From positions 1,054,001 through 1,118,000 of the forward strand of contig OZ241380.1 of assembly GCA_965200765.1 (NCBI GenBank): 64,000 nt of DNA. Direction: 5' to 3'. Both the position numbers and the translations under genes were made by a program. Source of the stretch: G965200765 sp965200765. Its GTDB lineage: Bacteria; Pseudomonadota; Gammaproteobacteria; Arenicellales; JAJDZL01. Under the pieces are notes generated by a model that was given only the letters and a program-made list of their open reading frames with translations, searched no databases and was not told the origin of the DNA. The number at the start of each line of letters is the position of its first letter. Within the stretch, counting starts at the first letter, position 1. This document shows, one piece after another, positions 26,101-35,410 of the stretch.

Positions 26101-26664
26101 GGAGGCTGGGTTCAAAAAATGGAAGTGAAACAAACAAAAAACTCCGACCAATGGGCTTCCATTGAATTGCAAGACCGAAGCGGCGTTATTACCGTTGATA
26201 TATTCAAGGACACATTCAACAGTTGCAAGGATAAAATCAAGGAACACACTCCTCTGTATGTGGTAGGCAAGGGTCAGACCGACAAAATTGATAGCAAGGT
26301 ACGATTCATTGCTGACCAGGTTTACACTATTGACGCGGTTCGCGACATGCCGAACGTAACTTTGAATCTCAATATTGACAGTACCAGTGTTGACCTTGCC
26401 ACGCATGAAAGAAGGTTGAAAGATATTTTCAGCGCACATCATGGCAAGCAAGCTGTACGGGTGAATTACACATCTCAGTCCGGAACAGCGCAGGTTACGC
26501 TTGGCGAGAACTGGAAAGTGAAAATCTGCGATTCGTTGATGGACGAAATTTCTGTGTTGGTTGGCGCAACGAATGTATCGATTGACTATTCGGATGCCAA
26601 TACACGCGATCTAAAGCTGTCGATGAGACCACAACCCAATAGAAACAACTATCGGTCGAACTAA
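23182..26664 (+). CDS. dnaE: DNA polymerase III alpha subunit
   Basis: 1160 residues, standard length for the replicative C-family polymerase. In order: an N-terminal PHP domain (HLHVHTEYSISD), the polymerase palm with GPGRGSGAGSLVAYAL and the catalytic PDFDIDFC (Asp pair about residues 393-395), fingers, the tandem HhH region, an OB fold (VLTGGWVQKMEV region, about 970) and a C-terminal tau-binding region. The order rnhB-dnaE-accA is conserved in gammaproteobacteria. Spacings of 4 bp on both sides suggest one transcript. Confidence 0.97.
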   Translation: MSFVHLHVHTEYSISDSIIRIERLVDTVSKYRMPAVGIADLNKMFGAVKLYKRCIEAGVKPLIGVEALIENPADEKSPFSLVLICQDSDGYRSMCQLLTRAHQESKKGEQPNLKKSWLAGRTGGLIALSGAQSGEIGRCLLQGNQFDDAQQALDDYRKLFPDRFYLEISRLGNGFDNDYGIRTLELADKTKTPVVATNQPRFVDKDDFELHEIKICIYDHAVLSDEHRRRDCTEQQYLKSPEEMAKVFSDIPGAVANTHEIAARCNFTFDLDNVHLPAYPHAIDAPSIDEHLAETSLKGLSRKFTEEIPDEYLKRLNHELEIIRSTRFAGYFLIVADIIKWTREKGIPVGPGRGSGAGSLVAYALDITEIDPIEFDLIFERFLNPERVSPPDFDIDFCVDQRDKVIEHVAETYGKDRVAQIITYNTMAARAAVKDVGRALKPEYHYYDELAKLIPRDLDITLEKAKQRSADFNKRYEDEQRVTELVDTAESLEGIIRNSSKHPGGVVIAPTEITNFSALLVDNEGNKDVTHFDKNDLEAIGLVKFDFLGLTTLTVVDRTLNAIRSRRGDAEAVTVADMNFADKKTYDLICTGNTIGIFQLESPGMQRLIQQMQPSSLNDLVALLALFRPGPLQTKMDQQFIANRRKPTEIQYLDPVLKPTLESTYGVILYQEQVMRIAQTMSGYTLGEADILRWAMGKKVASEMQKQRKRFVEGAASNGFEESLAESVYNQIQSFGEYGFNKSHSVAYAVLAFRTAWLKTHYPAEFLSACMSMELKSESIVKYVNEAKSMGLELERPDVNHSKFEFEAISDHEIRFGLGGIKKIGRPVAQAIIDARKEDKFTSVIDFCTRVDMTKLSKGALLALASAGALDELEPNRAKIYETADELYSYSRQKNTDRKHGQSSLFGEELETETFEMQDVREWTNSERLNKELEVLGLFLSGHPIERYANEIEGIADKVVKDISGDGNVAVLTGGWVQKMEVKQTKNSDQWASIELQDRSGVITVDIFKDTFNSCKDKIKEHTPLYVVGKGQTDKIDSKVRFIADQVYTIDAVRDMPNVTLNLNIDSTSVDLATHERRLKDIFSAHHGKQAVRVNYTSQSGTAQVTLGENWKVKICDSLMDEISVLVGATNVSIDYSDANTRDLKLSMRPQPNRNNYRSN

Positions 26665-26668
26665 GTTA

Positions 26669-27625
26669 ATGTCTATATTTCTGGATTTTGAAAAACCAAT
26701 TGCCGAAATTCGTGCAAGAATCGAGTCTTTGCGGCGAGTTCAGGCAGAAAGCGACGTAAACTTGTCGGATCAAATTACCGAGTTGGAAAAGAAAAGTTCG
26801 GCCGTCGCCAATTCAATTTTTTCGCAATTGGATGCGTGGCAAGTAACACAATTGGCGCGACATCCGATGCGACCATTTACCATGGACTATGTGAGTCGTA
26901 TCTTCACAGATTTCCACGAATTGCATGGCGACCGGGCTTATTCGGACGACAAGGCAATCGTTGCCGGGCTTGCAAGACTGAATGGGCAGGGAGTTGTCAT
27001 CATAGGACACCAGAAAGGGCGAGACACCAACTCAAAAATCACACGAAATTTTGGCATGCCGAGGCCGGAGGGTTATCGTAAAGCGCAACGAATTGCGCGT
27101 TTGGCGGAGCGGTTTTCCTTGCCTGTGTTTACGTTCATTGATACACCGGGTGCCTATCCAGGGGTTGGCGCAGAAGAACGCGGTCAAAGCGAAGCGATTG
27201 CTTCCAGTCTGTACACTTTGGTGCAATTGAAAACACCTGTCATTGCAACTGTCATTGGCGAAGGCGGTTCTGGAGGAGCATTGGCGATCGGAATTGCGGA
27301 CCGCATCATTATGTTGCAGTACTCCATTTACTCAGTCATTTCACCTGAAGGGTGTGCCTCCATTTTATGGAAAGATTCCAATCGGGCACAGGATGCAGCG
27401 AAGGCAATGGGCTTGACCACCACAGATTTGAAGAAGGAAGGATTGATAGATACTGTTGTTGAGGAGCCGCTAGGTGGTGCACATAGCGATTACGATGAAA
27501 TGGCCCGACGATTGAAAAAACAACTTGAACAATCGCTTGAAGAAGTCTCCGGAATTTCGGTGGAAGAACTACTTGATTCCAGATCGAAAAAATTAATGTC
27601 TTACGGTAAATATGAGTCGTTATAA
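26669..27625 (+). CDS. accA: acetyl-CoA carboxylase carboxyltransferase alpha subunit
   Basis: 318 residues, full length. It forms the carboxyltransferase with AccD and makes malonyl-CoA for fatty acid synthesis. The oxyanion/CoA-binding stretches GEGGSGGALAIG and SVISPEGCASILW are intact. In many gammaproteobacteria tilS follows accA; here there is only a 184-bp AT-rich gap before pyrG, which probably carries the pyrG promoter. Confidence 0.96.
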   Translation: MSIFLDFEKPIAEIRARIESLRRVQAESDVNLSDQITELEKKSSAVANSIFSQLDAWQVTQLARHPMRPFTMDYVSRIFTDFHELHGDRAYSDDKAIVAGLARLNGQGVVIIGHQKGRDTNSKITRNFGMPRPEGYRKAQRIARLAERFSLPVFTFIDTPGAYPGVGAEERGQSEAIASSLYTLVQLKTPVIATVIGEGGSGGALAIGIADRIIMLQYSIYSVISPEGCASILWKDSNRAQDAAKAMGLTTTDLKKEGLIDTVVEEPLGGAHSDYDEMARRLKKQLEQSLEEVSGISVEELLDSRSKKLMSYGKYESL

Positions 27626-27809
27626 ATTGATTTCAAAGAATTTTTATGAAATATGAATGTCATGTTAAATTCCAAAGGCAAAATAATTTCGTATTTCAAA
27701 TTTTGTGGTTTGGTATTGTATAGTGCTGAAATCGATTTGTATTTCCTGATATTGCCAAACCAAGAAATTCGACTCTTTTAGTTGTCACCGGTCAAAGCTG
27801 CGAAATGGT

Positions 27810-29471
27810 ATGTGCGACAGTAAATTTGTATTTGTAACGGGCGGCGTGGTGTCGTCCTTGGGCAAGGGGATCGCATCGGCATCACTCGCAGCATTGCTTG
27901 AAGCGCGCGATATTCGGGTTACGTTGGCCAAGCTTGATCCTTACATCAATGTTGACCCAGGTACCATGAGTCCATTCCAGCACGGTGAAGTTTTTGTTAC
28001 TGAAGATGGTGCCGAGACAGACCTGGATTTGGGGCATTACGAGAGATTTGTGAATGTCACCATGAAGAAGTCCAACAATTTCACCACCGGCAAGATCTAC
28101 GAGCGAGTGATTCGACGAGAACGGCGCGGGGATTACAAGGGAATGACAGTTCAAGTGATTCCTCATGTCATTGACGAGATCAAGGACTGCATTTTTGAAG
28201 CCGCTGAAGACTATGAAGTGGTTTTTGTTGAAATTGGTGGTACGGTTGGTGATATTGAATCCTTGCCGTTTCTTGAAACGATTCGGCAAATGCGCATTGA
28301 ACTCGGTGCTGAAAGGACGCTCTTCGTTCATTTGACACTAGTGCCGACTTTGGGGTATGCAGGCGAAATCAAGACCAAACCCACCCAGCATTCGGTCAAG
28401 GAGTTGCGGAGTATTGGTATTCAGCCGGATATTTTGCTGTGCAGGACCGAAGACAGACTGCCTGAATCAGCACAAAAGAAAATCGCGCTATTTACGAATG
28501 TGCAGGTGGATTGCGTGATTTCAGCAACGACGATCGACAGTGTTTACAGCATTCCGCGATTGTTGAACGAGCAAAGCGTCGATGAAATAATAGCGAAAAA
28601 ATTGCAGTTAAAAGCGCCTGAAATAGACTTGTCTGAATGGAAACGGGTTGAAGAAGGTTGCAAGAACACAACAGACCATGTTACTGTCGCATTTGTCGGA
28701 AAATACATGGATATTGCCGACTCCTACAAGTCACTTGCAGAGGCGATTGTACATGCTGGCATTCAAACGCGTACCGAGGTAAAGATATTGTTTCTGGATG
28801 CCGAGGATATTGAGAACCAAGGACTGGACCAACTGGAGACTGTTGACGCTCTTGTTGTACCAGGTGGTTTTGGCAAGCGCGGCACGAACGGAAAAATAGA
28901 ATCTGTTCGCTATGCACGAGAAAATGATATTCCTTATCTTGGAATTTGCCTGGGTATGCAAATCGCAGTAATTGAATTTGCCAGAAATGTCCTCGGATTG
29001 ACAGAGTCACACAGTACCGAATTCGATTCCAAAACTCCTGACCCGGTAATCGCGCTGGTTACGGAATGGAGAACTGAAAAAGGAGAAATTCAGCGAAGAA
29101 GCGGCAACGATGATCTGGGCGGAACGATGCGATTGGGTGCCCAAAAAGCCCGACTGGAATCTGGTAGTCTGGCGCGACAAATCTACCAAAAGGACACAAT
29201 CAATGAACGCCATCGGCATCGTTATGAATTCAACGATAACTATCGGCAACGATTTGAAAACGCAGGTATGAAATTCTCAGGAATTTCTATTGACAATCTG
29301 GTTGAAATGATCGAATTGCCAACTCATCCGTGGTTTATCGGATGTCAGTTTCATCCGGAGTTTACGTCAACGCCGCGCAAAGGACATCCGTTGTTCAGCA
29401 GTTTTGTTCAAGTTGCAAAACAAAAAAATCAGAATCAATTCACCGACTATCCACAAAGAGCCGTAAGCTGA
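27810..29471 (+). CDS. pyrG: CTP synthase
   Basis: 553 residues. An N-terminal amidoligase domain (VTGGVVSSLGKGI P-loop, then KLDPYINVDPGTMSPFQHGE) makes CTP from UTP and ATP. A C-terminal class I glutamine amidotransferase domain has its nucleophile Cys in LGICLGMQ (about residue 378) and the catalytic His-Glu in FHPEF (about 515-519). Its TGA overlaps the ATG of kdsA by one base. Confidence 0.97.
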   Translation: MCDSKFVFVTGGVVSSLGKGIASASLAALLEARDIRVTLAKLDPYINVDPGTMSPFQHGEVFVTEDGAETDLDLGHYERFVNVTMKKSNNFTTGKIYERVIRRERRGDYKGMTVQVIPHVIDEIKDCIFEAAEDYEVVFVEIGGTVGDIESLPFLETIRQMRIELGAERTLFVHLTLVPTLGYAGEIKTKPTQHSVKELRSIGIQPDILLCRTEDRLPESAQKKIALFTNVQVDCVISATTIDSVYSIPRLLNEQSVDEIIAKKLQLKAPEIDLSEWKRVEEGCKNTTDHVTVAFVGKYMDIADSYKSLAEAIVHAGIQTRTEVKILFLDAEDIENQGLDQLETVDALVVPGGFGKRGTNGKIESVRYARENDIPYLGICLGMQIAVIEFARNVLGLTESHSTEFDSKTPDPVIALVTEWRTEKGEIQRRSGNDDLGGTMRLGAQKARLESGSLARQIYQKDTINERHRHRYEFNDNYRQRFENAGMKFSGISIDNLVEMIELPTHPWFIGCQFHPEFTSTPRKGHPLFSSFVQVAKQKNQNQFTDYPQRAVS

Positions 29472-30298
29472 TGGAAATTGACGGCATACCGGTGGGAATG
29501 GACCAACCATTCTTTCTGTTTGCCGGCCCGTGCGTGATCGAGTCTGAAAATTTCTCGGTTGATGTGGCCGGTGAAATCAAGCAAATTTGTGACAAATTGT
29601 CTATTTCGTTTGCATATAAGTCTTCATACGACAAGGCGAATCGAACATCCATTGATTCCTTTCGTGGTCCTGGCATGGCTGAAGGACTTGAGATTCTTGC
29701 CAAAGTGCGAAAGGAACACAGTGTCCCGATTCTTACTGATGTGCATTCACCAGCTGAGGCCAAAGAAGCGGCGACCCATGTCGACATCCTACAGACCCCT
29801 GCGTTTTTATGTCGGCAAACGGATCTGATTCAGGCCGTTGCGGCGACTGGAAAAATTGTCAATATCAAAAAAGCCCAGTTTTTGTCTCCGCATGAAATGA
29901 AGCATGTTGTGGAGAAGGCTGCAAGGGCAGGTGGAAAAGGAAAAACCTTGGTTTGCGAACGTGGTTCCAGTTTCGGCTGGAACAATCTGGTGGTTGATAT
30001 GCGTTCCTTGGCCATTCTTCGCGAGACCGGTTGTCCGGTTGTATTTGATGCAACTCATTCGGTTCAATTGCCCGGGGCGGGCAGTGGGGTTTCTGGCGGG
30101 CAACGCGAATTTGTTCCACATCTGGCGAGAGCGGCGATTGGGTGTGGAGTAGCAGCTTTGTTCATGGAGACGCACCCCGATCCGGAAAATGCGCCGAGTG
30201 ATGGTCCAAACGCTTGGCCGCTCAATCGGCTGGAAGCGTTGCTGGGCGATTTGAAGGAAGTTGATTATGTTGTAAAAAATCGAGTTCAATTTTTTTGA
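29471..30298 (+). CDS. kdsA: 3-deoxy-D-manno-octulosonate 8-phosphate synthase
   Basis: 275 residues. It condenses phosphoenolpyruvate with arabinose 5-phosphate to make KDO-8-P for lipopolysaccharide. Diagnostic stretches are FAGPCVIES, YKSSYDKANRTS, DILQTPAFLCRQTDL and VFDATHSVQLPG. The ATG at 29471 overlaps the pyrG stop. The frame stays open upstream inside pyrG but that part is out of family. The order pyrG-kdsA-eno-ftsB is as in Pseudomonas. Confidence 0.96.
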   Translation: MEIDGIPVGMDQPFFLFAGPCVIESENFSVDVAGEIKQICDKLSISFAYKSSYDKANRTSIDSFRGPGMAEGLEILAKVRKEHSVPILTDVHSPAEAKEAATHVDILQTPAFLCRQTDLIQAVAATGKIVNIKKAQFLSPHEMKHVVEKAARAGGKGKTLVCERGSSFGWNNLVVDMRSLAILRETGCPVVFDATHSVQLPGAGSGVSGGQREFVPHLARAAIGCGVAALFMETHPDPENAPSDGPNAWPLNRLEALLGDLKEVDYVVKNRVQFF

Positions 30299-30313
30299 AC
30301 TGTAAATTGAAAC

Positions 30314-31588
30314 ATGGCTTCATTTCGAATAAAGAAAGTTTTCGCGATTGAAATTCTGGATTCCAGAGGTAATCCCACTATTGAGTGTGTTGTGGATCTG
30401 GAAGACGGTTCTACCGGGCGGGCAGCAGTGCCATCAGGAGCATCAACCGGTGCCAGGGAGGCAGTTGAACGCAGGGATGGCGATGCTGAACGGTATCAAG
30501 GGAAGGGGGTTTTGCAAGCGGTCCACAGCGTCAATACTGAAATTGCGAATACACTTGTGGGTTGCAGTTTTGATTCTCAGGAAAGAATGGATCAACTCAT
30601 GATTGACCTTGATGGTACGAAAGACAAGGGAAGACTGGGAGCCAACGCAATTCTTTCTGTTTCGCTGGCTTATGCGCATGCGGCCGCGAGAGCACAAAAT
30701 CTGTCGCTGTATGAATATATGGCAACATCGCAATCCATCTCTTTGCCCATGCCATTTTTCAATATTCTGAATGGTGGAGCTCATGCGAACAACAGCATCG
30801 ACATTCAGGAATTTATGATTGTTCCGAAATTGGCGAAAAATTTCAAGGAGGCACTGCGAATGGGCACAGAGGTGTATCAATGTCTGAAAAAGAATTTGGA
30901 CCGAAACGGACACGCTACCGCTGTCGGGGATGAAGGCGGTTTTGCACCGAATCTCGGTTCAAACAAAGAGGCACTGGATGAAGTCATCAATGCCATCAAG
31001 AGTGCCGGCTACGAACCGGGAGTCAATGTTGGGCTGGCACTTGATGTCGCGAGCACCGAGTTGTATCACAACAGTATGTATGTTCTACAATCGGAAAACC
31101 GGCGCCTGGATTCAACAGGGCTAGTGGACTATCTTGAAGAGTTGGTGAACTGCTATCCGATTGTGTCGATTGAGGATGCCATGGCAGAAGACGACTGGAA
31201 CGGCTGGGAAACAGTCACTCGTCGCCTTCGAGACAAGGTTCAACTTGTCGGGGACGATGTTTTCGTTACCAACCCAGAAATTTTACAAAAGGGCATCAAC
31301 TCGGGTATCGCGAATGCCATATTGATAAAACTGAATCAAATCGGTACAGTGTCCGAAACATTGCAGACCGTACGAATTGCCCAAGACGCAAATTACGGTG
31401 TGATGATTTCCCATCGATCCGGCGAAACCGAGGATACGTCCATTGCAGATTTGGCAGTTGCAACCGCTGCCGGACAAATAAAATCAGGAGCTCCTTGCCG
31501 TTCTGAGCGCACAGCGAAGTATAATAGGCTGGTCAGAATTGAAAATGAACTCGGTGATAAAGCCGCTTTTTTGAACTTGTTCGATTGA
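30314..31588 (+). CDS. eno: enolase
   Basis: 424 residues. It interconverts 2-phosphoglycerate and phosphoenolpyruvate and is also an RNA-degradosome component in many Gammaproteobacteria. Intact signatures: the N-terminal EILDSRGNPT, the metal-binding SIEDAMAEDDW, LIKLNQIGTVSET, and the active-site loop SHRSGETEDTSIADLAVA. It starts 15 bp after kdsA; the putative TTG start of ftsB would overlap its end. Confidence 0.97.
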   Translation: MASFRIKKVFAIEILDSRGNPTIECVVDLEDGSTGRAAVPSGASTGAREAVERRDGDAERYQGKGVLQAVHSVNTEIANTLVGCSFDSQERMDQLMIDLDGTKDKGRLGANAILSVSLAYAHAAARAQNLSLYEYMATSQSISLPMPFFNILNGGAHANNSIDIQEFMIVPKLAKNFKEALRMGTEVYQCLKKNLDRNGHATAVGDEGGFAPNLGSNKEALDEVINAIKSAGYEPGVNVGLALDVASTELYHNSMYVLQSENRRLDSTGLVDYLEELVNCYPIVSIEDAMAEDDWNGWETVTRRLRDKVQLVGDDVFVTNPEILQKGINSGIANAILIKLNQIGTVSETLQTVRIAQDANYGVMISHRSGETEDTSIADLAVATAAGQIKSGAPCRSERTAKYNRLVRIENELGDKAAFLNLFD

Positions 31589-31602
31589 GGAGTGCATTTC
31601 TA

Positions 31603-31914
31603 GTGACCGTTCGATTGAAAAAAATAATTTTCCTGTTGGTGCTTGGAGCAATCACCATCGGGTTGCAGACGACTTTCTGGTTTGGCAAGAATTCCTATGC
31701 TACATTGTCACAGATCGAGAACCAAATACAGCTGGAGAGTCAGCATAATTTATCTCTGGAATACCGTAACGATTTGCTGAAAGCAGAGGTGCTTGACTTG
31801 CAAACCGGCGACGATACGATGGAGGAACGCGCCCGGATGGAACTGGGCCTGGTGAAAGAAGACGAGATCTTTTATCGAATTATCGCAGTCAATTCAGAGA
31901 ATCCGTCTGGCTGA
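31603..31914 (+). CDS. ftsB: cell division protein FtsB
   Basis: 103 residues from GTG at 31603, which has GAGGAG about 10 bp upstream. An in-frame TTG at 31585 would add six residues but overlaps eno. The plan is that of FtsB (DivIC/septum initiator): a short cytoplasmic N-terminus, one membrane helix (about residues 6-24), the FWFGKNS motif and a periplasmic coiled coil. It bridges FtsL and FtsQ in the divisome. Its 3' end overlaps the convergent ygfZ-like gene by 26 bp. Confidence 0.88.
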   Translation: MTVRLKKIIFLLVLGAITIGLQTTFWFGKNSYATLSQIENQIQLESQHNLSLEYRNDLLKAEVLDLQTGDDTMEERARMELGLVKEDEIFYRIIAVNSENPSG

Positions 31915-32803
31915 TTGACTTGCTTGTTGCCGGAATTGCGTACGGCAATCTGTCTGGCAGTAGTTTGACGGAGGTGCCGTTTTCCAGTTTCAAATCCGGA
32001 AATTCCAGGAAAGCTAGTGGGACAGATACTAGCAGTGAGTAATACTTTGAAGTTGTTTCGACAGAATTGACAACTGTTCCGAATTGGGTTGCCTTGCTTT
32101 CACAAATGACCGAAGTGCCAATTTCCGGAGATTCTCCACCTTCCGCGATGGCGCGAAACATGCGCCGATTGACCCCACCGCGATAATGTAGCCTGGCTGC
32201 AATCTCCTGACCCGGGAAGCATCCTTTGGAAAAGCTGAGTGCACCGGTTAGATCCAGATTGAGTGCTTGCGGAACAAACATCTCGGATGTTTTGTCAGTT
32301 AAGAGAGGTAGTCCTGATTCGACATCAATGGCTTGCCAGCGGTGTTTTTCCTGTTGCAATACCGGTGGTATGCTATCTGCTTGGGAATTCAACACAATTC
32401 TTCCCGTACGCGGCAAGTGACCAGGCATGGTGAGCCCAACAAAATCGGGAGATTTGAAAACTTGATAGGGTTGTCCTTCAACATCGTCAGAAGTTGAATT
32501 CAGCTCGCCGAGAAAAACTGCATCTGATTGTCGTTCAATTACTACGTCAGAACGCATGACGTACATCTGCAAGCGTTGAATGAAAGAATCCACCAAAGTT
32601 GGCGACATTGCCAACAAAAACTTGTTGTCAATTTGAATCACCAAAAAATTGGCATACACTCTGCCTTTCGCGGTGAGATACGCGCCATGGCCGAACTGAT
32701 TTTCTGAAATATCTTGCATGTCATTGGAAAATTGATTCTGCAGAAAAGATCTGGCATCGGTGCCAACTATGCGTACAAATTCCAAATGATCGAACCTGTT
32801 CAT
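31889..32803 (-). CDS. ygfZ: YgfZ-family folate-binding Fe-S assembly protein
   Basis: 304 residues. The COG0354 signature K-G-C-[FY]-x-G-Q-E is present as KGCFPGQEIAARLHYRG (about residues 193-209), with the redox-active Cys. The fold is related to GcvT. YgfZ helps maturation or repair of selected [4Fe-4S] enzymes, such as MiaB, in a folate-dependent way. It converges on ftsB. The 272 bp on its 5' side form a divergent promoter region with the transporter operon. Confidence 0.9.
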   Translation of the reverse strand: MNRFDHLEFVRIVGTDARSFLQNQFSNDMQDISENQFGHGAYLTAKGRVYANFLVIQIDNKFLLAMSPTLVDSFIQRLQMYVMRSDVVIERQSDAVFLGELNSTSDDVEGQPYQVFKSPDFVGLTMPGHLPRTGRIVLNSQADSIPPVLQQEKHRWQAIDVESGLPLLTDKTSEMFVPQALNLDLTGALSFSKGCFPGQEIAARLHYRGGVNRRMFRAIAEGGESPEIGTSVICESKATQFGTVVNSVETTSKYYSLLVSVPLAFLEFPDLKLENGTSVKLLPDRLPYAIPATSKSISQTDSLN

Positions 32804-33075
32804 ACTTCAAATTGTATGGTGACTTACTGGTAGAGTTGATTGCTTGAGTCAAGATTGCTTACATTTTATGCGCGAATTCGGTTTTGGCAGGAGCTTTGCT
32901 TCTGCAGGCGGAACCCGAGCAGGCAAATTGTCCTGATTTGAATAAAATTCAATCAAAATACAAATTAGTGGTATGGTTTTGCGTCGGAATACTGCATATT
33001 CAGTTTTGCAAAATTGAGGAAGCAGATTTCGAGTTTACAGACCCCTAACCAACAACCATTGAAGAGGACAATCTC

Positions 33076-34146
33076 ATGCGAATTCTCGGATTCAATTTTA
33101 CGCTTCGGCACACGGTTATTCTGGCTGGAATTTTGACAATTGCTTTCAGCTACACATCGTTCTCCAAAGTTGCGCTTGCGGCAGGAGAATTGAATGTGTA
33201 CAACTGGGGTGACTACATCAATCCCAAGGTGCTGGAGCGTTTTGAACAAGAGTACGATGTCAAGGTAACTCTTGATACGTACGGTTCCAATGAAGAAATG
33301 CTAGCAAAAATTCAGGCCGGTGCAACCGGATATGACATTGTTTTTCCGTCAGTGCATATGCATGATATCATGCACAAACTGGATCTGCTCTACAAGTCGA
33401 ACATCAACCAGCATCCTGATTTCAAGAATATTGACCCGGAGTTCATTCGGGCCAAGACTGATCCGAAAGGAGAGTGGTGTTTGCCGTATGCCTACGGCTC
33501 AGTTGGAATCTTCTATAACAGAAAACTGGTGCCGGAGCTGAATTCCTGGGAGGAGTTTTTTGCTATTCCGGAAAAAACCGGAAACAAGATTGTGATGCTT
33601 GACGATATGCGTGAAACCATCGGGGTCGGGCTTATTATGAACGGCTACTCGGTCAACAGTCGGAACCCTGATGAATTGAAGGTAGCCCAAGATTTTCTGC
33701 TGGAACGCAAGGACCAGATTTCTGCCTTTACATATGATGTTGTTCCATTGATCACCTCGGGCGATGTAGCGGCCGCTCACTGGTTTGTAGGTGCAAATAT
33801 CTGGGTGAAAGAAAATCCGGATGAACTTGGTTATGTCATTCCGGCAGAGGGTGCGACCTTGTATCAGGAAGACATCTGTATTCTCAAGTCAGCGCCGAAC
33901 AAGGAAATTGCCGTGAAATTTCTTGAATTTTATCTGAACCCGGAAATCCCGGCACTGAACATGGCACAGCAAATGAATGGGTCGGCCAACATTCCTTCCC
34001 GCGAACTTGCACCAGACTATGTAAAGGACAATCCGAATATCAATGTTCCTCCTGATGTATTGTCGCGATTGCAAATATTTGAAGATTTGGGCAAAGACCT
34101 GAAAATGTACGATCGAGTCTGGACCAAATTCCGAACAGCTCAATAA
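33076..34146 (+). CDS. periplasmic polyamine-binding protein of an ABC transporter (PotD/PotF type)
   Basis: 356 residues. A signal peptide covers about residues 1-36 and ends in ALAAG. The mature protein begins LNVYNWGDYINPKVLERFEQ, the standard start of PotD/PotF. The phrases YDIVFPSVHMHDIM and LPYAYGSVGIFYN belong to the ligand cleft. It captures spermidine, putrescine or a related polyamine. The choice among these, or other cationic ligands, cannot be made from sequence. The ATG is preceded by GAGGA. Confidence 0.92.
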   Translation: MRILGFNFTLRHTVILAGILTIAFSYTSFSKVALAAGELNVYNWGDYINPKVLERFEQEYDVKVTLDTYGSNEEMLAKIQAGATGYDIVFPSVHMHDIMHKLDLLYKSNINQHPDFKNIDPEFIRAKTDPKGEWCLPYAYGSVGIFYNRKLVPELNSWEEFFAIPEKTGNKIVMLDDMRETIGVGLIMNGYSVNSRNPDELKVAQDFLLERKDQISAFTYDVVPLITSGDVAAAHWFVGANIWVKENPDELGYVIPAEGATLYQEDICILKSAPNKEIAVKFLEFYLNPEIPALNMAQQMNGSANIPSRELAPDYVKDNPNINVPPDVLSRLQIFEDLGKDLKMYDRVWTKFRTAQ

Positions 34147-34173
34147 GTTCCAGATTTATCGTTTCAACATCTG

Positions 34174-34229
34174 CACGGTTGTCTTCGGCACAGGCGGTGA
34201 GCTGCCTTTGCTGAACAACCGTGTTTTTT
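34174..34229 (+). terminator. hairpin with T-run after the binding-protein gene
   Basis: CACGGTTGT (34174-34182) pairs with ACAACCGTG (34215-34223), with a partial inner stem AGGC/GCCT, and is followed by six T. It lies 28 bp after the binding-protein stop and before the ATPase gene. It may be a partial terminator that sets binding protein above membrane parts, as is common in ABC operons. Confidence 0.7.
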
Positions 34230-34267
34230 CTGTCCTGCACAATATCCTGCAGGCATAATTTCCTGCC

Positions 34268-35404
34268 ATGTACCCGAACAGCAATTTGAATCGAAAACCC
34301 GATGCCATCGTAGAAGTTCTTGATGCAGTAAAATGCTACGGAACTCCGGAAGGGGGGCAAATCATCGCAATGAACCATGTGTCCCTGAGCGTCGGGCAAA
34401 ATGAATTTGTAACCTTGCTCGGACCGTCCGGTTGCGGAAAAACGACAATACTTCGTTGCATCAGCGGCTTTGAAATGCTGGACGGAGGCAATATCACAAT
34501 TGGTGGTGAAAACATGGTTGCGGTGCCGGCACACAAACGTCCGGTCAATACTGTGTTTCAGAATTACGCCTTGTTCCCTCACATGACGGTATCGGCGAAT
34601 GTCGGTTATAGCCTCGAAGTAGCCGGCGTTGATCGACAGGAACGGAATCGCCGTATAGACGAAGCACTTGATCTTGTCAATTTACAAGGCATGCACAACC
34701 GCAAGCCCTCTCAACTTTCCGGTGGGCAGCAACAACGAGTCGCCTTGGCCCGGGCCATTATCAGCAAACCGAAAATTCTTCTGCTGGACGAGCCGCTGTC
34801 TGCATTGGATCGCAAGTTGCGTCAGGCGATGCAGCTCGAATTGAAAAATCTGCAGCATGAACTGGGGATCTCATTCATATTTGTTACGCATGATCAGGAA
34901 GAGGCCTTGACCATGTCAGACCGAATCGTCGTACTGAATGACGGCCAGGTTCAACAAGATTCAATTCCAGCTGACATTTATCACAAACCGGTGAATTCAT
35001 TTGTGGCGCAATTTGTCGGCGAAAGCAATCTGGTTCAGTCTCGAATCGAGTCGATTCAAGGTGACGAAGCACATTATCTTGCAAGTGATGGACTTGCGCT
35101 GGTCGGCCCGTGCCATGACTTTTCGGTAGGGGAGGAGGTCTCCGTACTGCTCCGCCCCGAGTCTCTCGAAGTGGTGTCAAACGAAGCCGATATCGCACCT
35201 GAATTTCACACGATCTCGGTCGAATTGCGGCAAGTCGTTTTTCTTGGCTCGAACTACCACGTGATTGGCAGTATCGGAAAGGACAACAGGCTAATCACTG
35301 CAATTGTTCAGGATCCGACGCAGTACGACATAACCGGTCTGGAAATTGGTAAAACCGTTCAATTCCAGTATCGACGCGATCGACTGCATGCGATGAAGGA
35401 GTAG
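34268..35404 (+). CDS. polyamine ABC transporter ATPase (PotA/PotG type)
   Basis: 378 residues. Walker A LLGPSGCGKTT (about 51-61), Q-loop FQNYALFPHMTV, signature LSGGQQQRVALARA, Walker B ILLLDEPLSALD, H-loop FVTHDQEEA and a C-terminal TOBE domain (about 290-375) for regulation. It powers uptake with the two permeases that follow after 6 and 4 bp. Confidence 0.94.
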   Translation: MYPNSNLNRKPDAIVEVLDAVKCYGTPEGGQIIAMNHVSLSVGQNEFVTLLGPSGCGKTTILRCISGFEMLDGGNITIGGENMVAVPAHKRPVNTVFQNYALFPHMTVSANVGYSLEVAGVDRQERNRRIDEALDLVNLQGMHNRKPSQLSGGQQQRVALARAIISKPKILLLDEPLSALDRKLRQAMQLELKNLQHELGISFIFVTHDQEEALTMSDRIVVLNDGQVQQDSIPADIYHKPVNSFVAQFVGESNLVQSRIESIQGDEAHYLASDGLALVGPCHDFSVGEEVSVLLRPESLEVVSNEADIAPEFHTISVELRQVVFLGSNYHVIGSIGKDNRLITAIVQDPTQYDITGLEIGKTVQFQYRRDRLHAMKE

Positions 35405-35410
35405 CTTTTC